Source: Anaeramoeba ignava
Taxonomy: Eukaryota > Metamonada > Anaeramoebidae
Direction of reading: 5' to 3'
Assembly (NCBI GenBank): GCA_028826165.1
Contig: JAPDFW010000069.1
Coordinates: 310,001-374,000, forward strand
Length of the DNA stretch: 64,000 nucleotides
Shown one piece after another: positions 21,701 to 33,500 of this stretch (position 1 is its first letter; every line of letters starts with the position of its first letter). The notes under the pieces are model-generated. The model saw nothing but the letters and a program-made list of their open reading frames with translations, was not told the DNA's origin and ran no database searches. The position numbers were made by a program, and so were the translations under genes.

Positions 21701-24666
21701 CAAAATCAGATATTTGAAAAAACAAATCCAAAAACAATTACAAATTCCTTTTGAAAAACAAATTCTTTTTTATAAAAGAAAATATTTGAATGATGTATCA
21801 ACTCTATCATCCGTTTCAATTTTCAAGAAAGATTCAAGTAATGTTTTAATTCAAATGGTTGATCCTAACATTAAAGCTATGATTAATATTTCGATGCCTG
21901 GTAATGAAAAAACAGTACATCAAATTGAATGTGAAATTGGAAAAACAATTGATGATTTGAAAAAATTAATGGATGCAAAAAAAATTGTTTCAGAATCCTT
22001 TGATTTATATCAAACTTCGCACCATTATCTTACAGAAAATCTAATATTAGCTTCTTTAATTTATCCATCAGAAAATTGGGAAACATTTTTGAGTTTAGAA
22101 TATTATTCATTTAATTCAGGCCAACTTTTTGTTAAAACATTAACAGGAAAAACTCTCACACTTGAAGTTAAAGCAGATGATACAATTGAAAACGTAAAAG
22201 AAAAAATTCAAGATAAAGAAGGAATTCCACCAGATCAACAAAGATTAATATTTGCAGGAAAACAATTGGAAGATGCAAGAACTTTGAGAGATTATCGAAT
22301 CCAAAAGGAATCAACAATTCATATGGTTTTGAGATTAAGAGGAGGAGGAACTGTAGAAGATATGGGAGAAATAGCATATGGAAATCAATTGGAAGAGGAT
22401 AATCAAATGCAAGAATCTGGGTTAAAATTAAATGATAAAAAACCTCTTGATATTGAGATTGAACCATTTGCAAGAGTTTATTCTCATAAATTGATCAAAA
22501 TCGAAATTAAAGATAAAGAAAGAAAAGATTTCACAAACACAATTTATTGGAATCCATCAATAAAAAGCAAAATTGAAAATGAAAATCAAGTTAAAAAAAG
22601 TTCAGATTTTAAAATTGAATTTGAAACAAATGATTCAATTACTTCATTCAGAGTTTTAATTGATGGATTTACTAATGATGGAATGATTGGAAGTTCGAAT
22701 TCTTTTGTTTTTGCTTCAAAAAAACCTTTTTATATTGAACCTAAATTACCACTTGAAGTAACTTATGGTGATGAAATTAACTTTCCTGTTTATTTTGTGA
22801 ATAATTTCCATAATCTTTCATTGAAAATTAAAATGGATATTGAAGCAAAAAATTTGAAATTAAGTGAAAACAAAAAACAATTTGAATTAAAACCAAATGA
22901 AAGATTTGCAGAATTTATCAAAGCAACAATTTTAGAAAGTAAATCAAAACTAATTTCCAAAAACATTCCAATCAAAATTACAGCAAAATGCATTGATAAT
23001 CCATCTATTCAAGATTCAATCACAAAGGAATTGAAAGTTGTTCCAAATGCATTTCCAAATCATTTCAATTATTCAGGAATTCTTTCAAACAAAATCAAAA
23101 AAATTGAGAATAAATTTAAACTTCCTTCAATGATTCCAAAAAGTTTAACTTTCTCAATTCAACTTTATCCAACAATTCTTGCTAATTTTACAGAATCAAT
23201 CAAGAGTTTAATTCAAGAACCTTATGGATGTTTTGAACAAACATCAAGTGTTCTTTATCCAATGATAATGGCACAAAAATACTTTAAAAAAACAGGATAT
23301 GATGATTTAGAACTAATTCAAAAAGCAAACACTTTTATTCAAAAGGGATACAAGAAATTAATATCATATGAATGTAAAAATGGAGGATTTGAATGGTTTG
23401 GAGATGATCCAGCACATGAAGCATTAACATCAATGGGAGTTCTTGAATTTCTTGATTTATCAACAATATTTTCAGTTAATCAAGAAATGATGCAAAGAAC
23501 AACAAGTTGGTTAATTTCTAGGAAAGATGAAGAATCAAAATCATTCAAAAAAAATGAAAGAGCATTAGATTCATTTGGATATGCACCTCAACACACAACA
23601 GATGCTTATATTATTTGGTCTTTATCAGAAGGAAAAATTGAAACTGAGAAAATTGGAGATATTATTCAAAGACTTTATCAAGAAACACATAAAGAACATG
23701 AAAATGATCCATATTATATTGCATTAGTTTCAGCAACAATGTTCAATACAAATCAAAATGAACAATCATTGGAATTGGGTAAAAAATTAGTTAAATTTCA
23801 AGATAAAAAAGAAGGATTTATTTCTGATTCAAAAACATCAATTACATCATCAAAAGGATCGAATTTAATCATTGAAACAACATCTTTAGCAATTCTTTGT
23901 TGGATAAAACATGGAAAAGAATTCAGTAAGAATATTACTCAAGCAAGTGAATGGATTTTTTCAAAATGTTCATCAGGAAAATTTGGATCAACTCAATCAA
24001 CTGTTTTAGCATTAAAAGCTTTATCTGCTTTTGAAGATTTTTCTGCTAAAGAACAAAAGGAAGAAATTTTGATTAATTTATCATTTGGAAAAACAAAAAA
24101 ACAAATTGAAATTGGAGAAAAACAAGAAGATTTTCTTGAATTCAAATTTGGAAATGAAATTTTTAAAAATGAAAAGGAAGTTGATTTTGGAATTGAATTA
24201 AAAAAAGGAACAATGATGAGATTTTCAACAAGATTTGATTATTACACAGAAAAACCAAAAGATTCAACAAAATGTCCATTATCAATTTCCACAAAATTAA
24301 AAGAAGAAAAGATGAAATTAGGAGAAACATCAGAAATTCATGTTTCAGTTGAGAATTTGGAAAATCAAGAATCAGGAATGGTTGTAGCCATTATTGGAAT
24401 TGCAGGAGGAATTGAAACAAGATTTGAACAATTACAAAATCTTGTTAAGAAAGGAATTGTTTCTTCATTTGAATTGTTTGGAGCAAGACAAGTTGTTTTT
24501 TATTGGAGAGGAATGAAGCCAAATCAAAAAATTGAATTTGATATTGAAGTACTTGCAACAATTCCAGGAAAATTTAAATCATCTCCTATCAAGAGTTTAT
24601 TTGTATTATGGAGATGAAGAAGATAAGAAATGGATTGAACCTTATTCTATTCAGATTTTCAATTAA
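18745..24666 (+). CDS. Alpha-2-macroglobulin-like protein with an embedded array of eight ubiquitin-fold domains
   Basis: Exons are 18745-20302 and 20368 onward; the 65-bp intron has donor GTATTT and acceptor TTAG, phase 1. The N terminus has macroglobulin domains ([12 protein letters not shown] near residue 24) and no signal peptide. After [13 protein letters not shown] (about residue 522) come seven divergent ubiquitin-like domains (about 560-1100), then a near-canonical ubiquitin (about 1105-1179) with all seven lysines and the Ile44 patch, ending RLRGG followed by G-T. The macroglobulin fold resumes with the FTNTIYWNP region and [11 protein letters not shown]. The thioester-like site is GCFEQ (Cys near 1474, bases 23229-23231), of the bacterial C-x-E-Q form. 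An alpha-helical thioester domain and C-terminal domains follow. As read, the frame stops at TGA 24615-24617. A 1-base shift near 24585 would restore the family-like end [15 protein letters not shown] to TAA at 24664-24666. Confidence 0.85.
22122..22346 (+). other. Ubiquitin domain inside the macroglobulin gene, with intact RLRGG
   Basis: Encodes residues equivalent to ubiquitin 2-76. Matches include [41 protein letters not shown] and VLRLRGG. The Met1 position is Gly. Differences are few (for example [10 protein letters not shown] for the usual loop). Deubiquitinases cut after the second Gly, which here falls after base 22346 and is followed by a third Gly and Thr. Confidence 0.92.
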
Positions 24667-24739
24667 TTTTTCAAAATCAATTTCCAAAATTTTTTCATTT
24701 TTTTCTTTTCAAAAAATCAAAATCAAAAAATAAAAGAAA

Positions 24740-26515
24740 ATGAATGAAATTTTATTTTTTGGTATAAATGAAAAACCAAAACTTTTCAAAAATGAACCAA
24801 AAATAATAACAAAACCAATTCAATTTAAATTTGAAAATGAAAATGAAAAACAAATTAAACAAATTTTAACAAGTCAATTTTCAACAATTTTCCTTTTTAA
24901 AAATGGAAAAGCAATAGAATATTTAAATGATGAAAATTCAAATCAAAATCCACAAGAAATTCAAATTGAAGAAAATATTCGAAAAGTAACTGTTGGTGAT
25001 AGAAATGAAGCTATTTTAACAAAAGAAGGAAATGTATTTGCCAAAGCAAAAGGTATTAATCCAGATAATCCAAATGAATTTATCAATATTTCATCATTAA
25101 TTAAAGATACAAATGATAGAATAATTGAAGATATTGTTTCTGGAAGAAATTCAATTTATTTATTAACTTCAAATCAAAATGCTTATGGAATTGATTCAAA
25201 TCATTTTTGTCAACTTGGTTTTGATTATAAAAAACTTGAAAAAACAGAAAAATCAATTTTAATGATGAAAAATGTTTCTAAAATATTTTCAGGAAATTCT
25301 TCAGCTCATGTTTTTCTTTTAAATTCAAATCAAGAATTATTTGGATGTGGCAATAATTATCATAGACAAGTTGGATTAGGAGAATCAAGAAAAGAAAAAA
25401 AAATCCAAGAACTAACAAAAATCCAAAATATTCCAAAAGGTAAAATAATTGATATTCAATGTGGATTTGCTTATTCAGTAATGTTGATTGAAAATGAAAA
25501 TGAAAATGAAAATCTAAAAAGAAAACTTTATTCATGTGGTTATTATGGATTAAATGGACTTGGCAAAGATAAAAATACTTATGAATTTACTGAAATCAAA
25601 TCATCTTTATTTGAAAATGATGATATTATTGATTTTTCTGTTGGAAATGCTCATACTTTGATTTTAACATCCAATTCAAAATTTATTGTATTTGGATATA
25701 ATAAATATGGTCAATTAGGAGCTGAAGATCGAAATAATCAACCAATTCCAATTCAAATTGAACTTCCTAAATTAAGATTTAATGAAAATATTTTCAATTA
25801 TCATATTTCTTGTGGATTTAACAAATCATTTATTTATTATTCTCCTCTTTCTTTTTCCAATCTTGAAGAAGATTTGATAAAATTATTTAGAAGAAAAGAA
25901 TTTTGTGATATTTCATTTAAAACCAAAAATGGAGAAATAATCAAAGCTCATAAATTAATATTGAAATATAGATTAAATCAAAATCAAAATGAAATTGAAA
26001 AACTTCAAGAAATTATTTCAAATAAATCAATTAAAGAATCAAATCAAATATTTGAAATGATTTATTCAAATAATTCCAAAATAAATCCAAAATTATATTC
26101 TGAAATTAAAGAAATTATAAATTCAAATGAAAGAATTGAAGAAACAATGAAAAGAATTTATTTAAATGAAAATGAAAATGAAAATGAAAAAGATTTTATT
26201 ATTGAAAGAAAAGAAAAACAATATAAATTTCCAAAATTAATATTAATAATGAGAAGTGAATTATATCGAGGAATGTTTTTATCTGTAACAGATGATACTT
26301 CAAATAAAGTTACAGATTATAGTGAATTAAGTAATAAATCATTTCAAATATTAGAATATTGGATTTATTCAAATCAAATTAAAGATGGAATTCAAATTAC
26401 ACAAGAAATAATTGAAGAAATTCAAATTGGAATTGATTATTTTCAATTAAATCAAACAAATCCAAATTTATTTGATTTATTAATTAATAAATTTAATAAT
26501 CAAAATCAAAATTAA
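24740..26515 (+). CDS. RCC1-like beta-propeller with two BTB domains (paralogue 1)
   Basis: A single exon, 591 aa, intact. The N-terminal ~370 residues are RCC1-type repeats (LFGCGNNYHRQVGLG, LYSCGYYGLNGLG, IVFGYNKYGQLG), forming a seven-bladed propeller. A first BTB-like domain starts at FRRKEFCDISFKTKNGE and a second at KDFIIERKEKQYKFPK with the box RSELYRGMF. Such proteins are thought to present substrates to Cullin-3 ligases or bind small GTPases and chromatin; the actual partner is unknown. It begins 74 bp after the macroglobulin gene and is followed by a TAAAAT repeat and two paralogues. Confidence 0.88.
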   Translation: MNEILFFGINEKPKLFKNEPKIITKPIQFKFENENEKQIKQILTSQFSTIFLFKNGKAIEYLNDENSNQNPQEIQIEENIRKVTVGDRNEAILTKEGNVFAKAKGINPDNPNEFINISSLIKDTNDRIIEDIVSGRNSIYLLTSNQNAYGIDSNHFCQLGFDYKKLEKTEKSILMMKNVSKIFSGNSSAHVFLLNSNQELFGCGNNYHRQVGLGESRKEKKIQELTKIQNIPKGKIIDIQCGFAYSVMLIENENENENLKRKLYSCGYYGLNGLGKDKNTYEFTEIKSSLFENDDIIDFSVGNAHTLILTSNSKFIVFGYNKYGQLGAEDRNNQPIPIQIELPKLRFNENIFNYHISCGFNKSFIYYSPLSFSNLEEDLIKLFRRKEFCDISFKTKNGEIIKAHKLILKYRLNQNQNEIEKLQEIISNKSIKESNQIFEMIYSNNSKINPKLYSEIKEIINSNERIEETMKRIYLNENENENEKDFIIERKEKQYKFPKLILIMRSELYRGMFLSVTDDTSNKVTDYSELSNKSFQILEYWIYSNQIKDGIQITQEIIEEIQIGIDYFQLNQTNPNLFDLLINKFNNQNQN

Positions 26516-26800
26516 AATAAAAATTAAAATTAAAATCAAAATCAAAATAAAAATTAAAATTAAAATTAAAATCAAAATTAAAATTTAAAATTAAAATTAA
26601 AATTAAAATCAAAATTAAAATTAAAATTAAAATTAAATTAAAATTAAAATTAAAATTAAAATTAAAATTAAAATTAAAATTAAAATTAAAAATTAAAATT
26701 AAAATTAAAATTAAAATTAAAATTAAAATTAAAATTAAAATTAAAATTAAAATTAAAATTAAAATTAAAATTAAAATTAAAATAAAAATTCAAAAATCAA
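26516..26800. repeat. TAAAAT hexamer tract between RCC1-BTB copies
   Basis: About 280 bp of TAAAAT repeat with CAAAAT variants, separating paralogue 1 from paralogue 2. No gene. Confidence 0.85.
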
Positions 26801-26824
26801 TTTTTCATTTTTTTCTTTTCAAAA

Positions 26825-28500
26825 ATGAATGATTGTTTATTTTTTGGTTGGAATAAATATCCAATTCTTATTAAAAATAAACCAAATAAAATAACAAAAC
26901 CAATTCAATTTAAATTTGAAAATGAAAATGAAAATGAAAATGAAAAACAAATTAAACAAATTTCATCAGGAAGATTTTCAACAATTTTCCTTTTTGAAAA
27001 TGGAAAAGCAATAGAATATTTAAGAAATTCAAATCAAAATCCTGAAAAATCCAAATTGAAGAAAATATTCAAAAAGTAACTGTTGGTGTTCAAAATGAAG
27101 CTATTTTAACAAAAGAAGGAAATGTATTTGCCAAAAGGATATGATGTTAATCCAAAAAATACAAATGAATTTATCAATATTTCATCATTAATTGAAGATA
27201 AAAATGATAGAATAATTGAAGATATTGTTTCTGCAGATGATTCAGTTTACTTATTAACTTCAAATCAAAATGCTTATGGAATTGGTTCAAATCAATATTG
27301 TAAATTTGATTCTGAAACACTTAAAAAAACACAAAAACCAATTTTAATGATGAAAAATGTTTCTAAAATATTTTCAGGAAATGCTTCAAAATATGTTTTT
27401 GTTTTAAATTCAAATCAAGAATTATTTGGGTGCGGATATAATTATTATGGTCAACTTGGATTAGGAGAATCAAGAAAAACAACAAAAATCCAAAAATTAA
27501 CCAAAATCCAAAATATTCCAAAAGGTAAAATAATTGATATTCAATCTGGAGGTGATCATTCAATAATGCTGATTGAAAATGAAAATGAAAATCTAAAAAG
27601 AAAACTTTATTCATGTGGTTTTATAAATATAAATGGACTTGACAAAGATAAAAATACTTATGAATTTACTGAAATAAAATCATCTTTATTTGAAAATGAT
27701 AATATTCTTGAATTTTCTGTTGGAAATAACCATACTTTGATTTTAACATCCAAAGGGAAATTTATAGTATTTGGAGGTAATTCTTGGGCACAATTAGGAA
27801 CTGGAGATACAAATGAGCAATCAATTCCAATTCAAATTGAACTTCCTAAATTAAGATTTAATGAAAATATTTTCAATTATCATATTTCTTGTGGATTTAA
27901 CAAATCATTTATTTATTATTCTCCTCCTTCTTTTTCCAATCTTGAAGAAGATTTGATAAAACTATTTAGAAGAAAAGAATTTTGTGATATTTCATTTAAA
28001 ACCAAAAATGGAGAAATAATCAAAGCTCATAAATTAATATTGAAATATAGATTAAATCAAAATCAAAATGAATTTGAAAAACTTCAAGAAATTATTTCAA
28101 AAAAATCAATTAAAGAATCAAATCAAATATTTGAAATGATTTATTCAAACAATTCCAAAATAAATCCAAAATTATATTCTGAAATTAAAGAAATTATAAA
28201 TTTCAAATGAAAGAATTGAAGAAACAATGAAAAGAATTTATTTAAATGAAAATGAAAATGAAAATGAAAAAGATTTTATTATTGAAAGAAAAGAAAAACA
28301 ATATAAATTTCCAAAATTAATATTAATAATGAGAAGTGAATTATATCGAGGAATGTTTTTATCTGTAACAGATGATAAATCAAATAATAAAGTTAGAGAT
28401 TATAGTAAATTTCAAATATTTGAATAATAAATCATTTCAAATATTTGAATATTGGATTTATTCAAATCAAATCAAAAGATGAAATTAAAATTATTCAAAA
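26825..28500 (+). pseudogene. RCC1-BTB paralogue 2, frame broken in several places
   Basis: Aligns along its length with its two neighbours. Compared with them it has lost one A near 27046 (GAAAAATCC), gained one near 27135 (GCCAAAAGGAT), and gained a T near 28202 (AATTTCAAATG). It decays after about 28400, where the second BTB domain should continue. The intact stretch between (27122-28210) still encodes RCC1 repeats and the first BTB domain. Each early shift lies in a homopolymer, so base-calling error is possible, but the degenerate 3' end supports a true pseudogene. Confidence 0.75.
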
Positions 28501-28701
28501 CAATTAAAATAATTAATTAAAATTCAAATTGAATTGATTATTTTAAAATTTAAATCAAAAATTTAAAATTAAAATTTATTTGATTTTAAAATTAAAATTA
28601 AAATTAAAATTTAATAATCAAAATTAAAATTAAAATAAAAATTAAAATTAAATTTAAAATTAAAATTAAAATCAATTTTTTTCATTTTTTTCTTTTCAAA
28701 A

Positions 28702-30470
28702 ATGAATGATTGTTTATTTTTTGGTTTAAATAAAAAACCAAAACTTTTCAAAAATGAACCAGATAAAATAACAAAACCAATTCAATTTAAATTTGAAAAT
28801 GAAAATGAAAATGAAAATGAAAATGAAAAACAAATTAAACAAATTTCATCAAGTTTATTTGCAACAATTTTCCTTTTTGAAAATGGAAAAGCAATAGAAT
28901 ATTTAAATGAAGAATATTCAAAACAAAAACCTGAAAAAATCCAAATTGAAGAAAATATTCAAAAAGTAACTGTTGGCTATTGTGATGAAGCTATTTTAAC
29001 AATAGAAGGAAATGTATTTGCCAAAGGAAATATTAATCCAAAAAATCCAAATGAATTTATCAATATTTCATCATTAATTGAAGATAAAAATGATAGAATA
29101 ATTGAAGATATTGTTTCTGGAAGTTATTCAATTTATTTATTAACTTCAAATCAAAATGTTTATGGAATTGGTTCAAATCTGGAGAGTCAACTTGGTTTTG
29201 ATTATAAAAATTTACAAAAACAAAAAAACCAATTTTAATGATGAAAAATGTTTCTAAAATATTTTCAGGAAATGCTTCAAATCATGTTTTTCTTTTAAAT
29301 TCAAATCAAGAATTGTTTGTATGCGGATATAATCAATATGGTCAACTTGGATTAGGAGAATCAAGAAAAACAACAAAAATCCAAAAATTAACCAAAATCC
29401 AAAATATTCCAAAAGGTAAAATAATTGATATTCAATCTGGAGGTGATCATTCAATAATGCTGATTGAAAATGAAAACCAAAATCCAAAAAGAAAACTTTA
29501 TTCATGTGGACCTTATGGATTAAATGGACTTGACAAAGATAAAGATACTTATGAATTTACTGAAATAAAATCATCTTTATTTGAAAATGATAATATTCTT
29601 GAAATTTCTGTTGGAAATAATCATACTTTGATTTTAACATCCAAAGGGAAACTAATAGTATTTGGGAATAACGATTCTGGTCAATTAGGAAATGGAAATA
29701 TAAATGATCAATCAATTCCAATTCAAATTGAACTTCCTAAATTAAGATTTAATGAAGATATTTTCAATTATCATATTTCTTGTGGAAATCAAAAATCATT
29801 TATTTATTATTCTCCTTCTTTTTCCAATCTTGAAGAAGATTTGATAAAATTATTTAAAAGAAAAGAATTTTGTAATATTTCATTTAAAACCAAAAATGGA
29901 GAAATAATCAAAGCTCATAAATTAATATTGAAATATAGATTAAATCAAAATCAAAATCAAATTGAAAAACTTAAAGAAATTATTTCAAATAAATCAATTA
30001 AAGAATCAAATCAAATATTTGAAATGATTTATTCAAACAATTCCAAAATAAATCCAAAATTATATTCTGAAATTAAAGAAATTATAAATTCAAATGAAAA
30101 AATTGAAGAAAAAATGAAAAGAATTTATTTAAATGAAAATGAAAATGAAAATGAAAAAGATTTTATAATTGAAAGAAAAGAAAAACAATATAAATTTCCA
30201 AAATTAATATTAATAATGAGAAGTGAATTATATCGAGGAATGTTTTTATCTGTAACAGATGATAAATCTAATAAAGTTAGAGATTATAGTGAATTAAGTA
30301 ATAAATCATTTCAAATATTTGAATATTGGATTTATTCAAATCAAATTAAAAATGAAATTAAAATTACACAAGAAATAATTAATGAAATTAAAATTGGAAT
30401 TGATTATTTTCAATTAAATCAAACAAATCCAAATTTATTTGATTTATTAATTAACAAATTTAAAAATTAA
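28702..30470 (+). CDS. RCC1-like/double-BTB protein (paralogue 3), one apparent frameshift
   Basis: Same architecture as paralogue 1: RCC1 repeats, a BTB at FKRKEFCNISFKTKNGE, and a second BTB with RSELYRGMF. The frame starting at 28702 meets TAA at 29236-29238. The homologous frame resumes at once (MMKNVSKIFSG) and runs to TAA at 30468-30470. Comparison with the neighbours indicates one A missing in the A-rich tract 29213-29228. With that base the protein would be about 590 aa. It may be functional if the shift is a sequencing artefact. Its 3' end faces the Aquarius gene 52 bp away. Confidence 0.8.
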
Positions 30471-30522
30471 AATCAAAATTAAAATCAAAATTAAAATTTA
30501 AAATTTAAAATTTAAAAATTTT

Positions 30523-33500
30523 TTATTTTCGAAGTTGAATATTAGAAAATTCATTTTTTAAAAATTGATTAGATTCTCGTTGATTCCCATTTAAAGAAGT
30601 TACTCTTCTTAATGGTTGGTTAAAAAAAAATCCATTTGTTACTTGAATTTCTCTTTGTGTTTGCATCAATCTTTGAATATTTTGATTTTGATTTTGATTT
30701 TGATTTATATTTTGATTTATATTTTGATTTATATTTTGATTGTAAATTGGAATTGGAATTTGATTTTCATTTTGAATTGGCAAAGGATTAAATATTAAAT
30801 TAAAATCTGATAATTTTTCAATTTTAATGGTTTGATTTGAAGAATTTATAAGCTCAAGATTATTTGAACCATTTGAATGAGCATCCATGAGAGAAATAAC
30901 TTGTTTCCATTCATTGCAATTAGAAAATGTTGATTTCTTACCGAATATAAACATTCCAACTCTTGCTCTGCTTGTCAAAACTGTTATTCGATGATTATCT
31001 CTTAAATGAGGAGAAGGTCCAAATCTTTGAGTTGAAACAAGACTGACCAATACAAAATTACTCTGCAATCCTTGAAATTCATCTGTTGTACAAATTTGTC
31101 TTGGAATCATGTTTTCATGATTTTTGAAGTCTTCTTGGAACATGTTTGAAATGAGTTGTCTTTGCTTTCGATATGGAGTTAATATTGCGATTGATTTTCT
31201 GGAAATGCGATTTTTTAATAAGAATTTTGTAAATAATATGATCCATTTTACTTCCTCAATATTTTCTTCATTGTTTGATTCCGAATTCTGGACATCAACA
31301 AACTGAACACGATATTTCAAGAACGGGAGCGGTTCTTGGAAAAGTGGGCTTTGAGTGATATTCGGCAAGTCTCCTAAAACTTCGTCTTTTTGGTAATTTT
31401 GATTTGGATCGTCTGTCTTTGTTTTGTATCTCCATCGATAGATATCCGCAATTTCTGGGATTGCTCTTCCTTGTTTATTAAGGATAATTCTTGGAATTTT
31501 CAATTTTTGAAGACGATAAAACAATGAATGATGATATTCCTTGCGTGATTTTAATTCCTGGCTTTTTATCAATGGTGTTAATTGCTTGTGATCGCCAACA
31601 AGAATAATTCTTTGAGGATTCAATGAAATCAATGGAATACTTTCTGTTTCCAAAATTTTGCTTGCTTCTTCCATAACAAGCGCTTCAAAAGTATAAGTTG
31701 TTAAATGGCTACTGAAAAGAGCAATTCCTGAGCATGTTCCCGCAATTATTTGTGATTGAAGTAGTAATACTTCCATTTGTCTGTGTTTTTTCAAGCTCAA
31801 AACTTCGTAAATATTTTTCAAATATTGAAGATCCTCAACCAAAATATCAAATTCCCTCTTTTCATCGCTTTGAATTGTTTTGTGGATGATTTTGTTCATG
31901 AAAGTGTTGATTTTCGTCATTGATTCTTGACATGATTTTGGTGGTATTTGTAAATTATTAAAATCCAAATGCTGGATATCATTTTCAATTGGCATCATTT
32001 CATCTTGTTTTTTCTCACACAATTCCAATAGAAACGCAAACTGCGGTTGAGGCAAATGGGAGTAAAGCTCTGCAAACAACTTTCCCAATTCACCGTCATA
32101 ATTTGAATATTTATGGAAAATCATGACCAAATGCATGAACTTCCTTTCAATTTGTGATTTTGCAGAACATTTGCTTGCAACTTCAAGTTTGCTTTGAGAA
32201 CCAAGTCTCAAAATTCTAGCTTCGCGCTTTTTAAAAGCACTTGAATCATCTGGTATATCGATAAGTCTTTCAATAATATGATCCAACGCGAGATTGGAAT
32301 GAGCTGAAATGAGAATTTTTTGGTTATCTAACGGGAAATTTTTGTTCATCATTTGGATTATTGAAGCAACTACATCAGTTTTTCCTGTTCCTGGCGGTCC
32401 AGTAATCAATGTTACTCGATTCACCAGTGAACTTATTAGTGCGCTTCGTTGTAAAGAATACAGTTGAAGTTGATTTGGTTTCACATTTCCAAATTCAATT
32501 CTTAAAAATTCTTGTGAATTAAATGAAAGTTGACAAAATGTTCGAAAATTTTCATCCTTCAATCAAATCAATATGTGTTTTTTTTTTTGATAGAAATAAT
32601 ATTTAGTTTAAATTTAAATTTTCATTTTGATTTTAATTTTACAATCAAAATTTGGAATTGTTTTCCATTATTTTTTAAAAGACTTGCAAGATCTTGAACA
32701 TCAGAAATTCTTCCTTCAAAATTAATTGTATCAGGCCATTTTGAATTTGGAAGTAAATGATAAAAATCCTTTTCTCCTGAAATAAATAAAATAAAAACAA
32801 AACAAAACAAATTTTTTTTGTATCTAATGAATTAATTTATCAAACAAAAGCTTTTTCTTCCAAAAACATTGAATAAAAAATACCCAATAATATTCTTTCA
32901 ATTTCTGGTGGAAAAGGAGTTTTTTGCTTGATCATCCTTGAAATCAACTCCAAAATCCTAACATTTGCAAATAAACTTGGATGAATATTAAATGCAAAAT
33001 TAATTTTTTTTGGATCCCATTTTCCTGAATGGAAAAACTGACCATCATTTGGAAATAATTTAACTGTAACTTCATAAAAATTTTTCTGTTTTCCATTCAA
33101 TTGATTTTTTTCAGTTTTCATTTCACAACCAAGAAATTTTGTGCCAATAAAATACATCACATCTTGATTGTTTTGATTGATTGCTCCAATAAAAATAAAT
33201 GTTGGAGCCATATCTTCCATTGTATGTGAACGAAAAGATAAAGGGCGATTGACAATCAATTTAATTTTATTTCTACTTTTCAATGGAAATTCCACACTAT
33301 CCACATAAAATAAATTTTTGCCTTGATCCGATTGGAATTCGGACCAAATATTTGCTGCTGTTGATGCTTTAAATAAAACAAAATTGCGGATTAAATAATC
33401 TTTTATATTTAAAAAAAGTGAGCCCAATCTGGGTAAAAATTGAGATCCATTAAATAAATCTTCAAAATATTCATGATTTGGAAGTGGATTTTCAACACCG

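Noticed and set aside
22122-22346. Separate polyubiquitin gene
   Set aside because: The frame is continuous into macroglobulin sequence on both sides, and no stop, start context or CATTTTT element occurs around it.
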